This document shows positions 25,483-32,176 of a DNA stretch of 32,176 bases, piece by piece. The first letter of the stretch is position 1; each line of letters opens with the position of its first letter. Below the pieces are notes generated by a model that made no database searches, had not been told where the DNA came from, and saw only the letters and a list, made by a program, of their open reading frames with translations. The stretch comes from Desulfosporosinus sp. Its GTDB lineage: Bacteria; Campylobacterota; Campylobacteria; Campylobacterales; Arcobacteraceae. The stretch is from positions 1-32,176 of the forward strand of contig DYPS01000027.1 of NCBI GenBank assembly GCA_020719775.1, given 5' to 3'. The translations under genes were made by a program, and so were the position numbers.

Positions 25483-25728
25483 ATGAAAGCGATTGTAAAT
25501 ATTGGACTTAAAAAAGGTGTTCTTGATTCTCAAGGAAAAGCAACTCATCATACACTTGATACTCTTGGTTTTACTAATTTAGTAAAAGATGTAAGAGTTG
25601 GAAAACAAATTATTTTAGAACTTAATACGAATGATGAAAATGAAGCAAGAGAATCTCTAACAAAAATGTGTAAAGATTTATTAGCAAACACTGTAATCGA
25701 AGATTATGAAATTATTTTAGAGGCTTAA
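25483..25728 (+). CDS. purS: Phosphoribosylformylglycinamidine synthase subunit PurS
   Basis: Small subunit that joins PurL and PurQ in the FGAM synthase complex. The 81 residues show the family pattern: VNIGLKKGVLDSQGKATHHT at the start, the TLGFTNLVKDVRVGKQI strand-turn region, and the closing LLANTVIEDYEI. GAGG is seven bases before the ATG. purQ follows after three bases. The separate PurS implies that the genome has a small PurL elsewhere; it is not in this window. Confidence 0.95.
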   Translation: MKAIVNIGLKKGVLDSQGKATHHTLDTLGFTNLVKDVRVGKQIILELNTNDENEARESLTKMCKDLLANTVIEDYEIILEA

Positions 25729-25731
25729 AAG

Positions 25732-26403
25732 ATGCATGTAGTAGTATTGCAATTTCCAGGAACTAACTGCGAATATGACACAAAATATGCTTTTGAAAAA
25801 TTAGGTGCAAAAGTTACAATTATTTGGCATGAAGAGACATCCATCCCTGAGGATACTAAGTTGATAGTTCTTCCAGGGGGATTTTCTTATGGAGATTATT
25901 TAAGGAGTGGTGCACTGGCTAAACATGCTCCCATCATGGATGCTGTTAAAGTTTATGCAAATAATGGTGGTTATGTTTTAGGAATTTGTAATGGCTTCCA
26001 AATTCTTACAGAAACAGAACTTCTTCCAGGTGCTTTAAAAAGAAATGACAATCTTCACTTTATCTCAAAATATCATCACATAAAAGTTGTTAATAATGAT
26101 AATAAGTTTTTGCAAGAATTACAAATAGGTGATATTCTAAATATTCCAATTGCACACCATGATGGAAATTTCTATATTGATGAGGCTGGACTCGAAGATC
26201 TTAAAAATAATAATCAAGTACTCTTCCAGTATTGTGATAAAGATGGAAATAATCAAATACTAAATGGGAGTATTGAACAAATAGCTGGTATTTGCAATAA
26301 AACGAAAAATGTCTTTGGTCTAATGCCTCATCCAGAAAGAGCCATGGAGATACTACTTGGATGTGATGATGGAGTAAAAATGTTACTAGGTTTTTTAAAG
26401 TAA
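25732..26403 (+). CDS. purQ: Phosphoribosylformylglycinamidine synthase subunit PurQ
   Basis: Class I glutamine amidotransferase subunit that feeds ammonia to PurL. The 223 residues contain the nucleophile in LGICNGFQIL (Cys about 86), the N-terminal FPGTNCEYDT and PGGFSYGDYLRSGA segments, and the catalytic His/Glu in LMPHPERAMEI (about 202-212). It is co-transcribed with purS. The SH3-like protein gene starts nine bases after its stop. Confidence 0.97.
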   Translation: MHVVVLQFPGTNCEYDTKYAFEKLGAKVTIIWHEETSIPEDTKLIVLPGGFSYGDYLRSGALAKHAPIMDAVKVYANNGGYVLGICNGFQILTETELLPGALKRNDNLHFISKYHHIKVVNNDNKFLQELQIGDILNIPIAHHDGNFYIDEAGLEDLKNNNQVLFQYCDKDGNNQILNGSIEQIAGICNKTKNVFGLMPHPERAMEILLGCDDGVKMLLGFLK

Positions 26404-26412
26404 TTTATTGAT

Positions 26413-27516
26413 ATGGCAAAATACTTCAAATTTCTTCTTAGTTTTTTTATTCTTCTTTTCCAACTTTCCCTATCTGCAGAGGAAGAAGTATCTACTTCCG
26501 CTCCTTCTGCGGGACAAACTAAAGTTTTACATACAAAATACATATCTTATCCTAGTAGTGTTCATAGCAGAGAGAAGTTCTCTGTAAAAATTGAAGCAAA
26601 TATTTTACTTCCAGAGGAGCAAGAATTCTCTCTTTTTACAGACATTCCTGATGTTGACAACCTTGAAAAAAAAACAAATGAAGTGACATGGCACAAAAAA
26701 GATGCCACGATTTATGAAGCTACAATAACATTCCAAGCAAAAGATGCACCATTTGTCTTCCCTGTTATCGAGATTTCCATTTTAAGCTCAGACAATACGA
26801 TGATAGATAAAGCACTATTAATAATAGATAATATCCCATTTAATCCACTTCTTTTCAATAAAGATCTCTATGCAAATATTTCAGCTTCTACTATAGATAT
26901 TCAAAATCTTAAAGTCAAACAGTACAATAACGATGAATTATTATGCTCAATGGAGATTCATGCGAAAAATAGTAATCTTGAAGATTTTAGACTTCCGTAC
27001 TTTGTAAATCAAGGTTCCAAAGGTCTTGTTTCAAAAAATGGGGAACAAACTTTATACTACTTTGTTATTGTTCCACTCGACACAACAATTTTGCAATTTG
27101 AATATTTCAATACCTCAAGACAAGCTCTTGCTGTCTTCGAATCTCCGATTATTATGGACGAGGACTTGGTTAGCACACAAACGGATTTAAATCCAAATGC
27201 TGGCAATCTTGGTTTTTACAAAAAGGTTTTTGTAGCTTTTATAACAACAATTTTATTGATGATTTATTATTACAAAAGATATAAAGCAATTCTGTTTTTA
27301 TTGGTTATTTTTATAATAATGTTCATCGGTATGATGTTGCCAAATTCTCATATGATGCTTAAGAAAGATCAAAAAGTATATATCTTACCAACCCTGAATT
27401 CTACTGTATTTAAAATAATCAAAGAAGAGGAAGATGTTGAAGTGCTCCTTGACAAAAATGGATTTAAAAAAGTTTTATTTCAAAATACTCACATTGGATG
27501 GATTAAGAATGAGTAA
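26413..27516 (+). CDS. Envelope protein with C-terminal SH3-like domain, unknown function
   Basis: A 367-residue protein. A signal peptide (about 1-22, ending near LSLSAEE) is followed by about 245 periplasmic residues rich in beta strands, with a look of BatD-like or Ig-like sandwich domains. Two membrane segments follow (about 273-291 and 297-315), separated by the basic YYYKRYKA loop that should face the cytoplasm. The last 50 residues (VYILPTLNSTVFKII to HIGWIKNE) look like a bacterial SH3 domain placed back in the periplasm. The gene lies between purQ and plsC, as a hypothetical gene does in C. jejuni (Cj0515, from memory). Its end overlaps the plsC start by eight bases. Confidence 0.68.
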   Translation: MAKYFKFLLSFFILLFQLSLSAEEEVSTSAPSAGQTKVLHTKYISYPSSVHSREKFSVKIEANILLPEEQEFSLFTDIPDVDNLEKKTNEVTWHKKDATIYEATITFQAKDAPFVFPVIEISILSSDNTMIDKALLIIDNIPFNPLLFNKDLYANISASTIDIQNLKVKQYNNDELLCSMEIHAKNSNLEDFRLPYFVNQGSKGLVSKNGEQTLYYFVIVPLDTTILQFEYFNTSRQALAVFESPIIMDEDLVSTQTDLNPNAGNLGFYKKVFVAFITTILLMIYYYKRYKAILFLLVIFIIMFIGMMLPNSHMMLKKDQKVYILPTLNSTVFKIIKEEEDVEVLLDKNGFKKVLFQNTHIGWIKNE

Positions 27517-28192
27517 ATTAAGAGGCGGGCTTATCTTCTTGCAACTTATCCTCACTATCTCAATTGTAATTGTCCTCATGTATCTTTTTCAAAAATCAAA
27601 TAAAAGTATACGAGGAGCTTGGGCGAAACTTCAACTCAAACTTATGGGTGCAAATATCATAGCAGAGGGCACATATGACCAAAATGCAGATATGCTAATC
27701 TTCAATCATCAATCCATGCTGGATATTATCATTTTTGAAGCGATAACCACAAGAGACATAGCATGGGTAGCAAAAAAAGAGATTGCTGATATCCCATGGT
27801 TTGGTCATATTTTAAAAGCACCAAAGATGATTATAGTAGAAAGAGAAAGTAAAAAAAGTTTACTTCAACTCTTAAAAGATGCGAAAGCAAGACTTGATAG
27901 CAGAAGACAACTTTGTATTTTTCCTGAGGGGACAAGAACAGATGGAAAAACACTTAGAAAGTTTAAAGCCGGCGCTAAAGTTATCGCTGAAAAATACAAC
28001 CTTACTGTGCAACCAATAGTCATTATAGGCTCAATTGATGTCTTTGACTCTAAAAAAGCTACACAAACAAGTGGTGATATTAAAATAGTATATTTACCTA
28101 CAGTTAAAGCAGATAAAAAGACGACTTGGTATGAAACAACCGAAGAGCAAATGGCTCAAATACTCAAAGAAAATATAGGGAGAACCCCATAG
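27509..28192 (+). CDS. plsC: 1-acyl-sn-glycerol-3-phosphate acyltransferase
   Basis: Inner-membrane enzyme that acylates lysophosphatidate to phosphatidate. The 227 residues begin with one membrane segment (about 6-25). The acyltransferase motifs are NHQSMLDI (HX4D, about 69-76) and FPEGTRTDGKTLRKFKAGA (about 147-165). The frame is open further upstream to 27434, but that would overlap the SH3 gene by 83 bases. The ATG at 27509 gives an eight-base overlap and the expected N-terminus. It is followed by the polyprenyl synthase gene after two bases. Confidence 0.94.
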   Translation: MSKLRGGLIFLQLILTISIVIVLMYLFQKSNKSIRGAWAKLQLKLMGANIIAEGTYDQNADMLIFNHQSMLDIIIFEAITTRDIAWVAKKEIADIPWFGHILKAPKMIIVERESKKSLLQLLKDAKARLDSRRQLCIFPEGTRTDGKTLRKFKAGAKVIAEKYNLTVQPIVIIGSIDVFDSKKATQTSGDIKIVYLPTVKADKKTTWYETTEEQMAQILKENIGRTP

Positions 28193-28194
28193 TC

Positions 28195-29097
28195 ATGGAA
28201 TCATTGAAAGAAGTTCAAAAACAAATATATTTCTATATTAAAGAAATAGCAGATGAAAAAAGCTTAGAGCTTTTAAAACTACTTCCAAATGGAAAGATGC
28301 TTAGAAGTAAGCTTATTTTAAAGATTGCAGGAATCAACGAAGCTTCCATCAAACTCTGTGCTGTTGTTGAGATGATCCACGCAGCTTCTCTTCTCCATGA
28401 TGATGTAATTGATGATGCTACAACACGAAGAGGTCAAAAAACAATAAATGCTCTCTTTGATAATAAGACTTCCATTATGTTTGGAGATATTTTATACTCA
28501 AAAGCTTTCACAGAACTAACTCTTATGGATAAAGAAGTAGCTTATACTATTTCAAATGCTGTTACTCTTTTAAGTGTTGGTGAGCTTCTAGATGTAGAGC
28601 TTTCAAAAACTTTCAATACCTCTTATGATAGATACCTTGATATGATTTATAAAAAAACTGCCTCTTTAATCGAAGCGAGTGCTAAAAGTGCTGCTATTTT
28701 ATGCGGGAAAAATAAAGATAATTTTGCACTCTACGGAAAAAATCTAGGTCTTGCTTTTCAAATGGTAGACGACATCTTAGATATCACGGAAGAGAGCAGT
28801 AAACTCGGGAAACCAGCTATGCTTGATTTCGTTGAGGGGAAAGTTACTATACCTTATTTATTAACTTATAAAAGTTTAGCTGCTGATGAACAAATAAAAC
28901 TTCACTCAATGTATAAGAAAGAACTTTCAAACGAAGAAACTATTTGGCTTAAAGAGAAATTTCAAACTACAAATAGTATACAAGAAAGTATCAATTTGGC
29001 ACAAAGATTTGGGAGAGAAGCAATTGAAGCGATTCAAGATGAAAATAATCTTGATCTTGTCGTGATCATGCAAGCTATGATTGAACGAGACTTCTGA
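28195..29097 (+). CDS. Long-chain trans-polyprenyl diphosphate synthase
   Basis: Extends allylic diphosphates with isopentenyl diphosphate, probably to make the menaquinone side chain. The 300 residues contain the first Asp-rich motif in LLHDDVIDD (D69-D70-D73) and the second in QMVDDILDI, plus GKMLRSKL for pyrophosphate binding. The fifth residue before the first motif is a small Ala (A64), which by the usual rule allows long chains, so IspB-like is preferred over IspA. Exact chain length cannot be read from sequence. It uses precursors from the pathway that includes IspDF at the other end of the window. Confidence 0.9.
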   Translation: MESLKEVQKQIYFYIKEIADEKSLELLKLLPNGKMLRSKLILKIAGINEASIKLCAVVEMIHAASLLHDDVIDDATTRRGQKTINALFDNKTSIMFGDILYSKAFTELTLMDKEVAYTISNAVTLLSVGELLDVELSKTFNTSYDRYLDMIYKKTASLIEASAKSAAILCGKNKDNFALYGKNLGLAFQMVDDILDITEESSKLGKPAMLDFVEGKVTIPYLLTYKSLAADEQIKLHSMYKKELSNEETIWLKEKFQTTNSIQESINLAQRFGREAIEAIQDENNLDLVVIMQAMIERDF

Positions 29098-29121
29098 TCA
29101 TCCATCCTTTGAAATATATTT

Positions 29122-29144
29122 AATAAAAGATTAGCTTTATTTTT
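29122..29144 (+). terminator. Weak terminator after the polyprenyl synthase gene
   Basis: AATAAAAG (29122-29129) pairs with CTTTATT (29135-29141) with one bulged base and a five-base loop, followed by three more T. Confidence 0.4.
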
Positions 29145-29155
29145 GGGGATTCACT

Positions 29156-29175
29156 CTATTTCACACTATTTCACA
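29156..29175. repeat. 10-bp tandem duplication across the addA stop codon
   Basis: CTATTTCACA occurs twice in direct succession. On the minus strand the second copy (in reading order) contributes the TGA stop. Confidence 0.8.
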
Positions 29176-31914
29176 AATTTCAATCTCATCCTTTCTTAAA
29201 TATACCATATAGCCGATCGTTGTTTTGTTAGAAATATTTGATACATACCTCACATAATTTTTTACTTGCAAATCATGACTTTTATCTTTTTGACTCGTTG
29301 TTTTATAATCAACTACAATAAACTTATCCTCTTTTTCTATAAGTAAATCTATAACCTTTAATTCATCATCAAAAAGCAATGCCTGTTCTTTTGTTAGCTC
29401 CCCTCCTTTTATCAAATCTACAAACTTAGAATTTCTAATTAATATCTGAATTCTATTTTCAATATCAAGAAAATCCTCTTCCGCAAGGATATGAGAATAT
29501 TTATTTTTTGAAAGAGGCAAAGACACCAAGAGAGAATTAATATCAAAAGATTTCATCATCTCAAGACAATAATGAGTAGCTAATCCAAAATATTTCCCTT
29601 TTAAATCATCTTTTGAACTTTCGCTTTCTTTTTCAAGAATCTCTTGTAAATCTAAAGATATCGGGTCATATTGAACTTTCTGTACTATAGATTCTTTATA
29701 CTCTTCACCACTTGGAGAGGGTACTATCTCTCCTGCTTTGTAGCTATCAATAGAGCTATTTAAAATCTCAAAAACACTTTGTTTATTTTTTTTAAATACA
29801 ATTAGGTTATTTTCAGCTCTTGTAAGAGCTACATAAAGAATATTCAGCTCATCATCTCTTTGTTGATTTTTTTCAAGCTCTATAGCATTTTTATATTCTA
29901 AATCAAACTCTTCTCTCCCCTTTTCTTTATAATAGACCTTGTTTAATATTGTATTTTCATAAGAAAATAGCAAAGCTGTTCTATCACTTTGTTTATTTTT
30001 CATTCTGTCTAGCAAAATAACTGTATCAAATTCCAATCCCTTTGATTTGAAAATGGTTAATATTTGAAGTCCATTACTTTGCTCATTAATCATTATTGCA
30101 TCATCTTTATCTATTTCATATATAAAATCAACTATATCACCATATTTGTTGAGTCCTTCAATAAATTGTAAAACACTTTCATCTAAAATATTATAATGGG
30201 TTGCTATTTTTTTTACTAAGCTTATCAAGTCAATCTCTTTAATATTCAATAAAAGTGAAATTTCATCTAAATAATCATAACTCATCATCGAATTAAAATT
30301 AGTTTTATAAATATTTTCTTGAAAATAATAGTATTTAATAAGATTTATAATCCCTTTTACACTCTTTTGCTCTATTAATTTTGATGTCATATCTGTTGTT
30401 ATTTTCATCTCAGGAAAAGATATCCTAAGATATTCGTATAGTTCTAAAATATCATCATTTGTGTAGGTAAGAATTGCAATATTATGAGATTGAACTCCCA
30501 AGAAAAAAAGGTTTTCAAGTTTGTCTTTTAAAAAACTCCATTTATCCACACTATTATCATCTTCTACTATAGATAATACTTCCACAAAACCTGCTTCTTC
30601 TGACTTAACTTTTTGTTGAAAATATTCATAATTTGGTAAATTTACAAAAAGTTTATTGACAAATTCTACAATTGATTTACTACTTCTAAAATTTATATCT
30701 AATATTTGAAGTTCTATTTTGTTTTTAAATCTTTGATTTAAAACATAATCAAATAACTCTTTCTTACCCCCACGAAATCTATAAATTGATTGCTTTGGAT
30801 CACCAACATAAAAAAAAGTTTTAAATCTATCGCTACCAGATAGCTTCTCTTCAATTAATGGTTCCAAAATCTTAAATTGCATAATTGATGTATCTTGAAA
30901 TTCGTCAATCATGATATGATCATATTTTGCATCCATCCTAAAATAAAGAAAATCTTTATTTATAAAATTTTGTAGTAGTAAATATACCAGATTTGTGACA
31001 TCATTAAATTCCAAACCATTTCTTTGTTTTTTATAATTTCTTCTAAACTCTTTAAAATATATATACATTTCAAATAAAGTATTCAGTGTTCCTATCTCTT
31101 TATATTTAAAATAGCCTATTAAATAGTTTTGAATATTATGGAGTTTTTGGTCCAACTCCACTATTTCTTTAGCTTTTTTAAAATATGTATATTCTATTAA
31201 ACTTTTTTTTATTAACCATGTTTTTCCACAATCCAATAAACTCTTTATATCATTAAAATTTACAGCATTAAACGCGGCATTTGACAAATTACTATCTAAT
31301 ACAAACTCTTTTATAGCATAACTATTGATAAGTATTGCATTTTCAATCTCTTTTAGAAGCTCCTCTGAAAATATTATTTGATTATAATCAATGTTTTTAT
31401 CCTCTAATGAAGTAAATAATTCGACAATAGCATTTAATTTCTTTTTACTTGTATGAGAGAAATAAATTAAGTTTTGGAATTGTTTATCGTCTAATGAAAG
31501 GAGAAATTTATAAAGCATCAAATCATAATCATCATTTTCAAGTTTAAAATTATCACTCATATTCAAATATCCAGCAAATTCTCGTAAAATTTTATTGATA
31601 AATTTATCAAAAGTTAAGATTGACAATTCATCCGATAAAAATCTATTTAAAACTTTCTCTTTCATCTTTATAATTTGTTCGATTTCAAGATTTGTTTGTT
31701 TACTGATTTCTCGTAAAATATCATCATCATTACCAAGGTTAAGAAGTACTTTGAATATTCTCTGACTCATTTCAGAAGCTGCTTTGTTTGTAAATGTTAA
31801 TGCAAGAATTGTTCTAGGGATAACTCCAAGAAATAAAAGGGATATATATCGTAATGTTAAAGCATAAGTTTTACCACTACCTGCGCTTGCTTTTAAAGCT
31901 AAAAATTTTTTCAT
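29161..31914 (-). CDS. addA: AddA-type helicase-nuclease (RecB-like)
   Basis: Helicase and nuclease subunit of AddAB, which resects double-strand breaks for RecA. The 917 residues have a Walker A motif at ASAGSGKT (about 9-16), LTFTNKAASEMSQRI (motif Ia, about 40-54), Walker B at MIDEFQDTS, GDPKQSIYRFRGG (motif III), ILYVALTRAENNL (motif VI), and a C-terminal PD-(D/E)XK nuclease with GLATHYCLEMM and VVDYKTTSQ followed by QVKNYVRYV. AGGG lies six bases before the ATG. AddB is not in the window. The name AddA rather than RecB follows the nuclease layout and the enzyme pair known in Helicobacter and Campylobacter. Confidence 0.9.
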   Translation of the reverse strand: MKKFLALKASAGSGKTYALTLRYISLLFLGVIPRTILALTFTNKAASEMSQRIFKVLLNLGNDDDILREISKQTNLEIEQIIKMKEKVLNRFLSDELSILTFDKFINKILREFAGYLNMSDNFKLENDDYDLMLYKFLLSLDDKQFQNLIYFSHTSKKKLNAIVELFTSLEDKNIDYNQIIFSEELLKEIENAILINSYAIKEFVLDSNLSNAAFNAVNFNDIKSLLDCGKTWLIKKSLIEYTYFKKAKEIVELDQKLHNIQNYLIGYFKYKEIGTLNTLFEMYIYFKEFRRNYKKQRNGLEFNDVTNLVYLLLQNFINKDFLYFRMDAKYDHIMIDEFQDTSIMQFKILEPLIEEKLSGSDRFKTFFYVGDPKQSIYRFRGGKKELFDYVLNQRFKNKIELQILDINFRSSKSIVEFVNKLFVNLPNYEYFQQKVKSEEAGFVEVLSIVEDDNSVDKWSFLKDKLENLFFLGVQSHNIAILTYTNDDILELYEYLRISFPEMKITTDMTSKLIEQKSVKGIINLIKYYYFQENIYKTNFNSMMSYDYLDEISLLLNIKEIDLISLVKKIATHYNILDESVLQFIEGLNKYGDIVDFIYEIDKDDAIMINEQSNGLQILTIFKSKGLEFDTVILLDRMKNKQSDRTALLFSYENTILNKVYYKEKGREEFDLEYKNAIELEKNQQRDDELNILYVALTRAENNLIVFKKNKQSVFEILNSSIDSYKAGEIVPSPSGEEYKESIVQKVQYDPISLDLQEILEKESESSKDDLKGKYFGLATHYCLEMMKSFDINSLLVSLPLSKNKYSHILAEEDFLDIENRIQILIRNSKFVDLIKGGELTKEQALLFDDELKVIDLLIEKEDKFIVVDYKTTSQKDKSHDLQVKNYVRYVSNISNKTTIGYMVYLRKDEIEICEIV

Positions 31915-31940
31915 CCATTTCCCTATCCATAAATTATTTA

Positions 31941-31946
31941 ATTATA
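31941..31946 (-). promoter_or_regulatory. -10 box for addA
   Basis: A perfect TATAAT on the minus strand, 26 bases upstream of the addA ATG. Confidence 0.55.
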
Positions 31947-32036
31947 CTAAATAATATCCCATAAGCGAGTAAAAGCACTTGCCCATTCAAAAGTATTAGA
32001 AGAAGCCAATCTCTTAATTTAAGGTTCAAAAGAATT

Positions 32037-32126
32037 ATGATCTATCAAGTAGCAATTTTAGGAATTCATTTTGGTTGCGCATGTGGAGGGGTTGGAAAGT
32101 TATTGTTTAAATCACTTTCTATATAA
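32037..32126 (+). CDS. Possible 29-residue ORF, unrecognised
   Basis: The only candidate coding stretch in the 260 bases right of addA. It encodes a short hydrophobic peptide with a Gly/Cys cluster (FGCACGGVG). The frame is open back to 31965 without another ATG. Only a distant AAGG precedes it. It could be a small peptide, a gene remnant or chance; I see no RNA gene here. Confidence 0.2.
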   Translation: MIYQVAILGIHFGCACGGVGKLLFKSLSI

Positions 32127-32176
32127 ATTATAAATACAATAGCTCGTCTATATTAATTAATTTCAAGTAAAAAAAA

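Overview
The window is a compact, AT-rich stretch of core chromosome from a member of the Campylobacterota (former Epsilonproteobacteria), probably a free-living Sulfurimonas- or Arcobacter-like lineage. I cannot fix the genus. The assignment rests on three marks: a fused ispDF gene, an HP1021-type atypical response regulator next to it, and two gene orders that I remember from Campylobacter jejuni. These are ispDF / regulator / pgpA, and ctpA-purC-purS-purQ-hypothetical-plsC. The -10 boxes (often GATAAAAT or TATAAT) also fit the group. I saw no insertion sequence, prophage, CRISPR array, rRNA or tRNA.

Layout. At 1-4220 a minus-strand operon runs ispDF, atypical regulator, pgpA, degenerate speE-like gene, coaE, dapF (cut by the left edge). 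Several genes in it are joined by one-base TAATG overlaps. A bioC-like methyltransferase (minus) faces secG, frr and pyrE (plus) at 4310-6662. Then come truC (minus), and an RDD membrane protein, an MFS transporter and a 66-residue membrane protein (plus) up to 9401. rplM-rpsI follows, and its terminator lies inside the first codons of an orphan peptide-binding protein gene. At 11981-14875 the minus strand carries ilvC, a divergent polysaccharide deacetylase and dprA. At 15008-19201 the plus strand carries rnr, holA and rpsF-ssb-rpsR, closed by a strong bidirectional terminator. At 19256-23078 a tight minus-strand operon runs YfgM-like protein, beta-propeller-like lipoprotein, a small unknown, coaX, hisG and a methyltransferase. 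At 23215-29097 the plus strand carries ctpA, purC, purS, purQ, an SH3-like envelope protein, plsC and a long-chain polyprenyl diphosphate synthase. A 917-residue AddA-type helicase-nuclease (minus) and about 260 bases with no recognised gene close the window.

Most of these genes serve central functions: isoprenoid, CoA, lysine/peptidoglycan, phospholipid, purine, pyrimidine, histidine and branched-chain amino acid synthesis, translation, replication and recombination, and envelope upkeep. I found no multi-gene system that looks new. The items most worth a second look are small ones: the regulator with Ser in place of its phosphoacceptor Asp and only one cysteine; the terminator that contains a start codon; a SpeE-like protein without its cofactor loop; a YfgM/BamB-like gene pair in an unexpected operon; and an identical 13-base upstream element in two ribosomal protein promoters.
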